A DNA stretch of 64,000 nucleotides from Agaribacter marinus (GTDB lineage Bacteria; Pseudomonadota; Gammaproteobacteria; Enterobacterales; Alteromonadaceae), in assembly GCF_030160655.1 (NCBI RefSeq), contig NZ_BSOT01000019.1, positions 186,001-250,000 of the forward strand, in the 5' to 3' direction. A program made the translations under genes and the position numbers. The first letter of the stretch is position 1. Each line of letters begins with the position of its first letter. Below the pieces are notes generated by a model, which made no database searches, was not told the origin of the DNA, and was given only the letters and a program-made list of their open reading frames with translations. Shown piece after piece: positions 55,563 to 64,000 of this stretch.

Positions 55563-56462
55563 ATGTTAAACTTATATGCAAAAGCTGCGTTATATTCACC
55601 TTCCAAGGCATTGCTTGCGAATTCTGAACTTTTTTTGCCCGACGCTAAATCTCGTCGCAGTATCACACTTGATGTTATTAATATAAATAAATATAACAAA
55701 CTAGTTGCATGGGATAAGTCTGCTGGCAGCTTATTGCACCCTAACTATATCCAAGTACTGTCTCTTCCTATGCAGCTAGAAATGATGATTAGACCTCCAT
55801 TCCCTTTTAAAGCTATGGGGTTAGTGCATATAGCAAATTCGATTCAGGTAAATAGCTTGCCGGTTGCCTACGGAGATATTGATATCAGCACCCGTTTTGG
55901 CAATTTATATCACCATCGACGAGGTATTGTTTTTGAGGTAATAACAGAAGCAGTGCAGGAAGGTGAGGCGTGTGTCTATGCGGTAAGCTACTATTTAGCA
56001 AGAATGGGAATTAACGCCTTAAATGAATATGCAGTAACGCTGCCCGCCTTCAATGAATCACTTTTGTTGTCCACAATCGAAACTACACAAGAGACAGTAC
56101 CTTATAACGGTATATCTGATATTAACTTTTCTCATGATGCTGGACGCGAGTATGCGAAAGTGTCGGGCGACTATAACCCTATTCATTTGTGGCCCTTAAC
56201 TGCTGCGATATTTGGATTCAAACGTGCGATTATTCATGGAATGTATTCTAAAGCACTCGCTTTTTCTAAGTTGTACTATTTAGATCGGAAAACACTTTCT
56301 AGTGGCGGGTTTTCGCTAAATACAGTATTTAAAGCGCCAATAAGCCTACCTCAAAATACATCGTTACAGACAAATACGAAGGGCGGATTTTGTTTGTCTT
56401 CCTTTAACAAAGACAAATCTCGCCAACATATTGTTGGCGAAATAGTGACGAATATTTCTTAG
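55563..56462 (+). CDS. MaoC-like (hotdog) acyl dehydratase family protein
   Basis: A 299-residue protein with a C-terminal MaoC-type hydratase motif YAKVSGDYNPIHL and RAIIHGM, with the catalytic Asp/His pair. The N-terminal 170 residues form a second, degenerate hotdog-like part (LPVAYGDIDISTRFG), as in two-domain MaoC proteins. The substrate is presumably an acyl thioester. It is 6 bp after the YgfX-like gene and converges on nadB. Confidence 0.8.
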   Translation: MLNLYAKAALYSPSKALLANSELFLPDAKSRRSITLDVININKYNKLVAWDKSAGSLLHPNYIQVLSLPMQLEMMIRPPFPFKAMGLVHIANSIQVNSLPVAYGDIDISTRFGNLYHHRRGIVFEVITEAVQEGEACVYAVSYYLARMGINALNEYAVTLPAFNESLLLSTIETTQETVPYNGISDINFSHDAGREYAKVSGDYNPIHLWPLTAAIFGFKRAIIHGMYSKALAFSKLYYLDRKTLSSGGFSLNTVFKAPISLPQNTSLQTNTKGGFCLSSFNKDKSRQHIVGEIVTNIS

Positions 56463-56472
56463 ACTTTGACGC

Positions 56473-58083
56473 TTATTTAAGTTTCTTGAATTCCATTTTA
56501 CGAATAACGGTCGGGCCAGCGTTTTCTGATAACGCTGGATAGTCTAGGTTATAGTGAAGACCTCTACTTTCTTTTCGCTGCATCGCACAGGCGACTATCA
56601 ATTGAGCTATGCAAAGGAGGTTACGTAACTCAAGCATATTGTTACTTACTTTAAAGTTTGAATAATACTCGTCGACTTCTTGCTTCAGCAAATTGATTCT
56701 GCGCATGGCCCTTTCCAAGCGTTTGTTTGTTCTTACAATGCCGACAAAATCCCACATAAATAAACGTAATTCATGCCAATTGTGTTGAATAACAACGGCT
56801 TCATCTGAATCGATTACGCGGCTTTCATCCCAAGGTTTAATATCACAACTATTGTGATTGTTATTAAAGTTGGCCAAAATATGTTTAGCACACGCGTGGG
56901 CAAAGACAACGCATTCTAAAAGACTATTGCTTGCCATACGGTTTGCGCCGTGTAATCCAGTGTATGCGACTTCGCCGATGGCATAGACGTTGTCTAAGGT
57001 AGTACATGCATGTAAATCCGTAACAACGCCACCACATGAATAGTGCGCCGCTGGCACTACAGGTATCGGTTGGCGAGTAATATCAATGCCTAGCGAGCGA
57101 CATTTTCTGTATATATTCGGAAAATGTTTAACAATGAAATCGCTCGCTTTGTGACTAATGTCTAAATACATGCAATCTTCACCTAAACGTTTCATCTCAT
57201 AATCGATTGCTCTGGCAACAACGTCCCTTGGGGCCAAATCTCCACGCTCATCGAATTTTTTCATAAAAGGTGTTCCGTCGGGATGGCAAAGAAAAGCACC
57301 TTCTCCCCTAAGAGCCTCTGTGATTAAAAAATTTCCAGCATCAGGGTGGTATAAACATGTCGGGTGAAATTGGTTAAATTCCATATTCGCAATATCACAG
57401 CCTGCTCGCCAAGCCATAGCAATGCCGTCACCGGATGAGACATCTGGATTAGATGTATATTGATATACTTTACTGGCGCCGCCAGTTGCTAATGCGATAA
57501 AACGGCTTCGGATAATTTCAACTTTTTCTTTTTTTCGGTTCCACACATAAGCGCCAATGCATTTTGTATCTGTTTTATGTTCTTTGATTAAATCAATCGC
57601 ATTGTAACGTTCGAACAAATGAATATTGGGGTGTTGAGCCACGTTTTCAGCCAACGTACTTTGCACGGCTTGGCCTGTAGCATCTGCCGCATGCAATATT
57701 CTTCTATGGCTGTGACCGCCTTCTCTGGTTAAATGAAAACGCAGATTCCCGTCGTCATCTTTTTCTTGGTCAAAAGGTACTCCTTTGCTTATGAGCCATT
57801 CCATGCTATTTTTTGCATTTTCAGCCGTATAACGAACGATTTTTTCATCACATATTCCCGCGCCAGCGGCAATTGTGTCTGAAATATGGTTCTCAATTGA
57901 ATCATCATCGTCGAAAACAGCGGCGATACCCCCTTGTGCGTATCGAGTGCTTCCTTCATTGAGGTCACTTTTACTCAGTACTATTACGTTACAATGATCG
58001 GCCATTTTTAATGCGAGACTCAAGCCCGCGGCACCGCTGCCTATTACGAGCAAATCGCAACGGTGTTCCACAGTATTTTGCAT
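56473..58083 (-). CDS. nadB: L-aspartate oxidase
   Basis: A 536-residue FAD enzyme making iminoaspartate, the first step of de novo NAD synthesis. The dinucleotide motif is [39 protein letters not shown]-type [13 protein letters not shown], and [21 protein letters not shown] are family-typical. It is divergent from rpoE, the usual gammaproteobacterial arrangement, and together with nadE gives two NAD genes in this window. Confidence 0.96.
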   Translation of the reverse strand: MQNTVEHRCDLLVIGSGAAGLSLALKMADHCNVIVLSKSDLNEGSTRYAQGGIAAVFDDDDSIENHISDTIAAGAGICDEKIVRYTAENAKNSMEWLISKGVPFDQEKDDDGNLRFHLTREGGHSHRRILHAADATGQAVQSTLAENVAQHPNIHLFERYNAIDLIKEHKTDTKCIGAYVWNRKKEKVEIIRSRFIALATGGASKVYQYTSNPDVSSGDGIAMAWRAGCDIANMEFNQFHPTCLYHPDAGNFLITEALRGEGAFLCHPDGTPFMKKFDERGDLAPRDVVARAIDYEMKRLGEDCMYLDISHKASDFIVKHFPNIYRKCRSLGIDITRQPIPVVPAAHYSCGGVVTDLHACTTLDNVYAIGEVAYTGLHGANRMASNSLLECVVFAHACAKHILANFNNNHNSCDIKPWDESRVIDSDEAVVIQHNWHELRLFMWDFVGIVRTNKRLERAMRRINLLKQEVDEYYSNFKVSNNMLELRNLLCIAQLIVACAMQRKESRGLHYNLDYPALSENAGPTVIRKMEFKKLK

Positions 58084-58196
58084 AATTGAAACTTGTTAAA
58101 CAGAAATTCGGTTATATGTATTGTTAGTAATATTAATCTTTTGTGTCACAAATACCAAGAAGAGGCTTTTTTTATGCTTAAAAAGCAATTAAATTC

Positions 58197-58222
58197 GAAC
58201 TTTGTTAAATTTATACAGTCAA
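58197..58222 (+). promoter_or_regulatory. Sigma-E-type promoter of rpoE
   Basis: GAACTT (58197-58202), a 16-bp spacer and TCAA (58219-58222) match the sigma-E consensus GGAACTT/TCNAA. It lies about 50 bp before the rpoE start, as expected for autoregulation. Confidence 0.75.
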
Positions 58223-58274
58223 TATATGCAACTTGCCGAAGCCATATTGGACAACATTAGGAGTAATGGCTTTA

Positions 58275-58853
58275 ATGAGCGAGCAAAAAACTGATCAAGA
58301 ATTGGTTAAATTAGTTCAGCACGGAAATAAGAACGCATTTAACTTACTGGTTATTAGACACCAGAATAAAGTAATGAACATTGTATCGAGATATGTGAAA
58401 AACTCTGGTGATGTGGCTGACGTTACGCAAGAAGCGTTTATAAAAGCATATAGGGCCTTACCGAATTTTAGAGGTGAAAGTGCGTTTTACACATGGTTAT
58501 ACCGAATTGCTGTGAATAGTGCGAAAAACTATTTAACTTCGCAAAGTCGAAAACCACCGGCAAGTGATGTGGATGCGCAGGAAGCTGACTATTATGAGGG
58601 TAGCGACGCATTGAAAGAAAATGCTTCGCCTGAAAGAAACTTGCTATCTGAAGAGTTGCAAGAAAAGCTTTTTTCGACAATTGAGAAATTGCCTGAGGAC
58701 TTGAGAGTGGCAATTACCTTACGAGAAATTGAAGGGTTAAGTTACGAAGAAATTGCGGGTGTGATGGATTGTCCCGTTGGTACCGTAAGATCGCGTATAT
58801 TCAGGGCGCGCGAGGCCTTAGATAAGGTCATTGAGCCATTGACACAAAATTGA
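58275..58853 (+). CDS. rpoE: RNA polymerase sigma-E factor
   Basis: A 192-residue extracytoplasmic-function sigma factor (E. coli 191). ATG 58275 gives MSEQKTDQELVKLVQHG, matching the family start; ATG 58266 is possible but too close to AGGAG. Region 2 has YVKNSGDVADVTQEAFIKAYR and FYTWLYRIAVN; region 4 has LPEDLRVAITLREIEGLSYEEIAGVM. It drives the envelope-stress response and is held by RseA, encoded next. Confidence 0.96.
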   Translation: MSEQKTDQELVKLVQHGNKNAFNLLVIRHQNKVMNIVSRYVKNSGDVADVTQEAFIKAYRALPNFRGESAFYTWLYRIAVNSAKNYLTSQSRKPPASDVDAQEADYYEGSDALKENASPERNLLSEELQEKLFSTIEKLPEDLRVAITLREIEGLSYEEIAGVMDCPVGTVRSRIFRAREALDKVIEPLTQN

Positions 58854-58950
58854 TTTGCGAACAGGTGTTGTATACTTGATAAACACCTGACAAAATAATC
58901 TCTCGACGGTATCATTATTAATAGTACGTTGAGACGTAGGAAAAGAGTGT

Positions 58951-59562
58951 ATGTCAAAAGATTTTGAACAGTTGTCAGCGATGGTTGATGGGCAGACAGA
59001 TGATGTTGCTATTGCCAAAGAAATGTTAAACGACCATGAGCTGCAACGTAAGTGGAAAAGCTATCACTTAACACGTGATTTAATGCGGAATGATATGTCT
59101 TCAGATTTATCGTTTGATGTAAGCGCAAAAGTAGCACAAGCACTTGAAAAAGAATTGCCAATTGTAGCGCCTAAATCCACTTGGAAAGAACTACCGGTAG
59201 TATCTTCCGTAATACCGATATTTAAGCAGAGTAGCCAAGTTGCCATGGCGGCTTGTGTAACTGCTTTGGTCATATTTAGTTATCAATCTTATAATCAACC
59301 TGAAGAAGTCCAGCCATTTATTGCTGCGCCGTCAGCGATAGGCCCAATGGGAGGCTTATCTCCAGTGAGTTTAGAACAAACAAGTGGAGTTAGTCAGCGC
59401 TCTGTTGCACAATTAAATGAGCAGAGACGATTGATTAATGCGTTGATTGAAGACCACAACAGACAGACCCAGCTTTTTCAAGCATCACTCGCTGAGCAAC
59501 AAGAAGGGCTTGAGAAAGTAGCGAAAGAAGAGCCAGCTGCTGATAGTAGCTCTCCAGAATAA
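58951..59562 (+). CDS. rseA: Anti-sigma-E factor RseA
   Basis: A 203-residue inner-membrane protein. The cytoplasmic N-terminus (FEQLSAMVDGQTDD, LQRKWKSYHLTRDLMR) binds RpoE, a single membrane helix lies near residues 94-112, and the periplasmic part contains a Gln-rich helix for RseB binding. Cleavage by DegS and RseP releases sigma-E. The gene is 97 bp after rpoE. Confidence 0.93.
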   Translation: MSKDFEQLSAMVDGQTDDVAIAKEMLNDHELQRKWKSYHLTRDLMRNDMSSDLSFDVSAKVAQALEKELPIVAPKSTWKELPVVSSVIPIFKQSSQVAMAACVTALVIFSYQSYNQPEEVQPFIAAPSAIGPMGGLSPVSLEQTSGVSQRSVAQLNEQRRLINALIEDHNRQTQLFQASLAEQQEGLEKVAKEEPAADSSSPE

Positions 59563-59577
59563 AGTGACAAGGGAAAC

Positions 59578-60732
59578 GTGATTAAGAAACCTCTTTCTTT
59601 GCAACATTCAAATAGAAAAATGGCAATACCTTATGTTATTGCCATTTTTTTATTCTCTATTTTTAGTACAACAGTGTTTGCGCAATTGTCTTCAAATGCA
59701 GTATCGGAAGAAGAAAAACAAGCAAACTCCCCTGTCACTGAAGACGTCGAAAGTGCTAAGAGTAGCCGTTCAGCGGAATCAGACGCCGACAGTATTGGCA
59801 TACAAGCTAGCAGCTCACATGCAATTAGCACAGAGACGTTTAACCCTCAATCGGGTATGCATTGGATGTTGCGTATGTCGCAACAAATCAACATATTGTC
59901 TTTTGAGATGGTGTATGTAGTGACGTCTGAAGCTAAAGACACTATGCCCTATATTTGGCGACGTGCAGAGGCTAATGATGGTAAATACATAGAACAACTC
60001 AGTGTGTTAAATGGTCCAGGGTTTGAGCAAATTGTGTACGATGAAAAGCTAAGTATCTTTGAGCCTGGTTACCCGCCGTATAGTATCAAAGGAACGGCTG
60101 TGCGCGGACCTATCCCAAATGCGCTTTTACGAGTACCCCAATTACTTGAAAAAGCTTACGACATTATCCCTATGGGGCGAAATAGAATTTCTGGGCGCAT
60201 GTCAAAACAGATTAGAATTGTGAGTAAAGACCAAACCCGGTTTGGTTATCATTTGTGGATTGACGAAACATCTGGCCTGTTATTAAAGTTAAATACTTAT
60301 AATCTGGATGGCCGTCTTATTGAGCAAGTGCAAGTAACACAGCTAAGTATTTCTAGTGATGTAAACACTTTTTTTGCAAATTTCCAGGCAAGCCACATGC
60401 CCGACATAAGCCCTGCGCTTTCTCACCATCAGAGAGCACTTGCGTGGGACGTCAGTTTTTTGCCTGAAGGTATGGAAGTCGTGAAAAAAACGCTGCATAG
60501 AATAGGTGGGAACGGCCAATTAACAGAGTATATGCTGTTGTCTGACGGTGTTGTCGATGTTTCTGTCTATTTACTTAATAGCAATAATATTGTTGAAAAT
60601 GACGTTTCTGGCATGTCGGGCCCTAATGCAGTTGTAGTAAAGTCTGATGGGCAAATTCAGGTGACTGTTTTAGGTAAAATTCCGCTAGTCACTGCCGAGC
60701 GAATTGCAAACTCTATAGTATTGGTAAATTAA
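59578..60732 (+). CDS. rseB: Sigma-E regulatory protein RseB
   Basis: A 384-residue periplasmic protein, longer than E. coli RseB (318). GTG 59578 has AAGGGAAAC in front; the signal peptide ends near TVFA (about residue 35). A Ser/Glu/Ala-rich linker of about 55 residues (QLSSNAVSEEEKQANSPVTE and on) comes before the lipoprotein-like MucB/RseB domain starting SGMHWMLRMSQQINILSFEM. RseB protects RseA from DegS. It is 2 bp before rseC. Confidence 0.92.
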   Translation: MIKKPLSLQHSNRKMAIPYVIAIFLFSIFSTTVFAQLSSNAVSEEEKQANSPVTEDVESAKSSRSAESDADSIGIQASSSHAISTETFNPQSGMHWMLRMSQQINILSFEMVYVVTSEAKDTMPYIWRRAEANDGKYIEQLSVLNGPGFEQIVYDEKLSIFEPGYPPYSIKGTAVRGPIPNALLRVPQLLEKAYDIIPMGRNRISGRMSKQIRIVSKDQTRFGYHLWIDETSGLLLKLNTYNLDGRLIEQVQVTQLSISSDVNTFFANFQASHMPDISPALSHHQRALAWDVSFLPEGMEVVKKTLHRIGGNGQLTEYMLLSDGVVDVSVYLLNSNNIVENDVSGMSGPNAVVVKSDGQIQVTVLGKIPLVTAERIANSIVLVN

Positions 60733-60734
60733 TA

Positions 60735-61220
60735 ATGATAGAAGAAGTTGCCAGAGTAATTGATACAAATGAACATTCTGCAGTCGTTGAAACACAAATT
60801 AAAACTGCGTGTGGCAGTTGTAAAGCTAACAAAGACTGCGGTACCAGTGTTGTAGCAAAAGCATTTGCAAACAAAACTCATCAATTCACGATATCGACGG
60901 TGACGCCATTGGTGGTTGGCCAATTTGTTAAAATTGGCGTGCCAGAAAGTAGCATATTAAAAGCGTCGTTGTACTTGTATCTGTTTCCTATTTTGGTGCT
61001 GATATTGAGTGCGGCTACCTTTGAATACATGTTTTCTGATATACCGGAGTATGTTGTCGTGCTGATGAGCTTTGGCTCAACGGCACTTTCATTTGTATAT
61101 ATTTCGCATAAGTTAAAAGGCGTCGCAAATTACGATGAGTTTACACCTGTTTTCTTAGGTGTTAGCAATGAAGCTCAAGCCTTAAGTGCATTTGAAATAC
61201 CGATTAAAAAAATAGACTAA
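60735..61220 (+). CDS. rseC: Sigma-E system protein RseC
   Basis: A 161-residue inner-membrane protein. The N-terminal cytoplasmic Cys cluster CGSCKANKDCG (CxxCx5C) and the two membrane helices (about residues 76-96 and 102-122) are the RseC/MucC pattern; the family is linked to Rnf/SoxR reduction in E. coli. It ends the rpoE operon; 240 bp with no clear gene precede lepA. Confidence 0.92.
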   Translation: MIEEVARVIDTNEHSAVVETQIKTACGSCKANKDCGTSVVAKAFANKTHQFTISTVTPLVVGQFVKIGVPESSILKASLYLYLFPILVLILSAATFEYMFSDIPEYVVVLMSFGSTALSFVYISHKLKGVANYDEFTPVFLGVSNEAQALSAFEIPIKKID

Positions 61221-61460
61221 CTTGTCCTAATCTTGAGTACAGGCAAGCGTTTATTGTACTAAATAGAGTTTTACATGTTACTTTCGCGTGAAAGTGCCGA
61301 AGATTAAAGAACTTTAGTCGCAATTTCCTCGTTAAAACGGTAATATTCGCCCACTCTTAAGGTGCTACGTTTGTGCCTTACATATCATTTTTAAGATTTG
61401 GCATGAATATTCCCAAATCTTAGACGAAATATTACAAGTTGTTTGGAATAAAAGTCACTT

Positions 61461-63257
61461 ATGCATTTAAAAAATATCCGCAATTTCAGCATTATTGCTC
61501 ACATTGACCATGGCAAATCCACTCTGTCTGACAGATTAATTCAACATTGCGGTGGTTTAACTGAGAGAGAGATGGCTGAACAAGTGCTCGACTCAATGGA
61601 TATAGAGCGCGAGCGCGGAATCACCATTAAAGCGCAAAGTGTCACACTGTATTACAAAGCAAAAGATGGCGAAACTTACCAGCTAAATTTTATTGATACT
61701 CCGGGTCATGTCGACTTCACTTACGAAGTATCGCGCTCGTTGGCTGCGTGCGAAGGTGCGTTACTGGTTGTTGATGCGGGCCAAGGCGTAGAGGCGCAAA
61801 CATTGGCAAATTGCTATACAGCAATTGATATGGATATGGAAGTTGTGCCTATTTTGAATAAAATTGACCTTCCTCAGGCTGAACCTGACCGCGTCGCTGA
61901 AGAAATTGAAGATATTGTTGGTATTGACGCGATAGAAGCCGTGAGATGCTCAGCTAAAACCGGTGTTGGTATCGAAGAGGTATTAGAAGATATTGTCACT
62001 CGTATTCCACCACCGGAAGGCGAAATTGACGGACCACTACAGGCCTTAATCATTGATTCTTGGTTCGATAATTATCAAGGGGTTGTATCGTTAGTCAGAA
62101 TTGTTGGTGGTGAACTGAGAAGTAAAGAAAAAATTAAAATAATGTCTACCGGGCAAGTCTATCAAGCTGACAAAATTGGGATCTTTACACCTAAGCAGAC
62201 AGAGACAGAAGTATTACGTACTGGTGAAGTGGGCTTCATCATTGCAGGTATAAAGGAAATTCATGGCGCGCCTGTGGGTGATACCATTACAACATCAAAA
62301 GCGCCATCTGATATCCAATTACCTGGATTTAAGAAAGTTAAACCTCAAGTATACGCAGGTTTGTTTCCTGTCAGCTCTGACGAATATGAAGACTTTCGCG
62401 ATGCGTTGGCTAAATTGAGTCTAAATGATGCATCGCTTTTTTATGAACCAGAAAGTTCAGCAGCGCTAGGTTTCGGTTTTCGTATTGGCTTTTTAGGTAT
62501 GCTGCATATGGAAATTATTCAAGAGCGGCTCGAGAGAGAGTACGACTTGGATCTCATTACGACCGCCCCTACCGTAGTCTATGAGGTGAAGACAACAAAG
62601 GGTGAGGTATTGCAAGTAGATAACCCATCTAAGCTACCTCCCATTAACGATATTGAAGAAATTCGAGAGCCTATCGTAACTGCCAATATCTTGGTCCCGC
62701 AAGAGTATTTAGGTAATGTTATTACTTTATGCGTGGATAAACGGGGTATGCAAACTAATATGGCATATCACGGAAAACAAGTGGCAATTACATATGACTT
62801 GCCGATGGCTGAAGTCGTGTTGGATTTCTTTGATAGACTAAAAAGTACGAGTCGTGGTTTTGCGTCCTTAGATTACAATTTTAGTCATTTCCAAGTGGCA
62901 GACATGGTGAGACTGGATATTTTAATTAACAGTGAAAGAGTCGATGCATTAGCTGTAATTACTCACAAATCAAATGCGCCATACAGAGGGCGGGACTTAG
63001 TAGAAAAACTAAGAGAAATCATTCCTCGTCAGATGTTTGATATTGCAATACAAGCTGCTATTGGAAATCACGTCATCGCGAGAAGCACAGTAAAACAATT
63101 GCGAAAGAACGTCATCGCGAAATGTTACGGCGGAGACGTTAGTCGCAAGAAAAAGTTGCTTCAGAAGCAAAAAGAAGGGAAAAAACGGATGAAACAGGTT
63201 GGAAACGTTGAGTTACCTCAAGATGCATTTTTAGCAATATTGAAGGTAGATAACTAA
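61461..63257 (+). CDS. lepA: Elongation factor 4 (LepA)
   Basis: A 598-residue ribosomal GTPase. G1 is [11 protein letters not shown]2 region has [17 protein letters not shown]3 DTPGHVDF and G4 NKIDLP. The C-terminal LepA-specific domain ends [20 protein letters not shown]. Length is as in E. coli (599). Its stop overlaps the lepB start by one base (TAATG). Confidence 0.97.
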   Translation: MHLKNIRNFSIIAHIDHGKSTLSDRLIQHCGGLTEREMAEQVLDSMDIERERGITIKAQSVTLYYKAKDGETYQLNFIDTPGHVDFTYEVSRSLAACEGALLVVDAGQGVEAQTLANCYTAIDMDMEVVPILNKIDLPQAEPDRVAEEIEDIVGIDAIEAVRCSAKTGVGIEEVLEDIVTRIPPPEGEIDGPLQALIIDSWFDNYQGVVSLVRIVGGELRSKEKIKIMSTGQVYQADKIGIFTPKQTETEVLRTGEVGFIIAGIKEIHGAPVGDTITTSKAPSDIQLPGFKKVKPQVYAGLFPVSSDEYEDFRDALAKLSLNDASLFYEPESSAALGFGFRIGFLGMLHMEIIQERLEREYDLDLITTAPTVVYEVKTTKGEVLQVDNPSKLPPINDIEEIREPIVTANILVPQEYLGNVITLCVDKRGMQTNMAYHGKQVAITYDLPMAEVVLDFFDRLKSTSRGFASLDYNFSHFQVADMVRLDILINSERVDALAVITHKSNAPYRGRDLVEKLREIIPRQMFDIAIQAAIGNHVIARSTVKQLRKNVIAKCYGGDVSRKKKLLQKQKEGKKRMKQVGNVELPQDAFLAILKVDN

Positions 63258-64000
63258 TGGCTAATTATTTTTCGATATTTTTGGTTGTTGTGAGCTTTGT
63301 TACGGGCATTGTTTGGCTTGTGTATGCATTGTACTTTTCACCGAAGCAGGAAAGTGTAACATCTGGCGGGAGTAATACCGCAGTTGGCGGAGCCAACGCT
63401 GAGGAATCTGCTGAAGAGGAATTGCCTGCATTGGTTGATTTTTGCAAACAAATGTTCCCCATTTTTTTTGGCGTAATGATATTTAGATCATTCATTTACG
63501 AACCATTTCAGATACCCTCAGGGTCAATGATGCCGACGTTGCTCACCGGTGATTTTATCCTAGTAGAGAAGTTTTCTTATGGCTTAAAGGACCCTGTTAC
63601 TCGCACTGAGTTAATCGAGACAGGACAGGTTGAACGCGGTGACGTTGTTGTATTTAAATACCCATTAGATGAACGAGTAGATTACATAAAGCGAGTAGTA
63701 GGTCTACCCGGAGATACGATTGTTTACAGAAACAAGCAATTGTTTATTAAACAAGCCTGTGTCGGAGGAAGTGAATGTAACCCCGCTCAGCCAGCTCAAT
63801 TAAAGTCATTAGGTGCTGGGCAATATTCGCTGGGCCCACATCGTTTATCGTTATTTGAAGAGCAGTTGGGAGGTGTAACACATCAAATTCTCCATAACCC
63901 GAATCAACCTTCGGGATCTACTCAGGTGATTGTGCCTGAAGGTCATTATTTTGCAATGGGTGATAACAGAGACCATAGTGCCGACTCGCGTAGTTGGGGA
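63257..64000 (+). CDS. lepB: Signal peptidase I, 5' part (3' end outside window)
   Basis: The first 248 residues of a leader peptidase of which E. coli has 324. Two N-terminal membrane segments (about residues 4-26 and 66-82) flank an Ala/Gly/Glu-rich loop; the catalytic Ser is in IPSGSMMPTLLTGDFILVEK and the Lys in DYIKRVVGLPGD. GDNRDHSADSR is at the window edge. It is coupled to lepA as in other gammaproteobacteria. Confidence 0.96.
   Translation, partial: MANYFSIFLVVVSFVTGIVWLVYALYFSPKQESVTSGGSNTAVGGANAEESAEEELPALVDFCKQMFPIFFGVMIFRSFIYEPFQIPSGSMMPTLLTGDFILVEKFSYGLKDPVTRTELIETGQVERGDVVVFKYPLDERVDYIKRVVGLPGDTIVYRNKQLFIKQACVGGSECNPAQPAQLKSLGAGQYSLGPHRLSLFEEQLGGVTHQILHNPNQPSGSTQVIVPEGHYFAMGDNRDHSADSRSWG

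Overview
This window is chromosomal DNA of a marine-type gammaproteobacterium, most likely from the Alteromonadales (Alteromonas/Glaciecola-like). The evidence is gene order and protein character: tig-clpP-clpX-lon-hupB-ppiD, murJ-ribF-ileS-lspA-fkpB-ispH followed by a type IV pilus minor-pilin cluster, and rpoE-rseA-rseB-rseC-lepA-lepB. These blocks are near family-standard in length and moderately AT-rich. The genus is an inference; no rRNA gene is present.

Positions 1 to about 11,500 are accessory. They hold the 3' end of a DUF1835-like gene, a badly decayed IS3-family transposase, and several small regulator/target modules: HxlR with SDR, SRPBCC and DUF1330; LysR with DoxX and GST; ArsR with SRPBCC and a RibD-type reductase. 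A head-to-head pair of 5'-truncated genes (GlxA-type AraC regulator and NmrA-type protein) marks a deletion scar. An orphan pseudaminic-acid-type methylase with two GNAT-like genes follows, then pldA, an MBL hydrolase and proS. Several divergent promoters carry clear inverted repeats that look like operators.

Positions 14,000 to 26,000 hold trmO, a four-gene Gld-like ABC system (ATPase, permease, GldG-like, DUF4340), a periplasmic isoaspartyl peptidase, and a NarL/LiaR-type two-component system divergent from an immunity-type ABC exporter. DUF1415 and folD come next, then a five-gene tRNA cluster (Pro-Arg-His-Leu-Pro).

Positions 27,000 to 43,750 are core: the protein-quality-control block (trigger factor, ClpXP, Lon, HU-beta, PpiD), with a sigma-32-like promoter before lon, then rpsT and the murJ to ispH block. 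A 55-residue membrane protein lies antisense between ppiD and rpsT.

Positions 43,900 to 51,900 encode the pilV-pilW-pilX-pilY1-pilE operon and two inverted FimT/GspH pseudopilins. PilY1 carries two tandem repeat domains inserted in its von Willebrand A domain. The rest is core: nadE-glnB, slyD, ygfZ, sdhE with a short YgfX-like protein, a MaoC-like gene, nadB, the sigma-E operon with a good sigma-E promoter, lepA, and lepB running off the window.

I found no CRISPR array, prophage, toxin-antitoxin pair or recognisable defence island. I see no convincing wholly new system. The best candidates for a second look are the PilY1 architecture, the orphan sugar-modification trio with the long hairpin upstream, the immunity-type ABC/two-component locus, the nadE-glnB pair, and the small antisense membrane protein.
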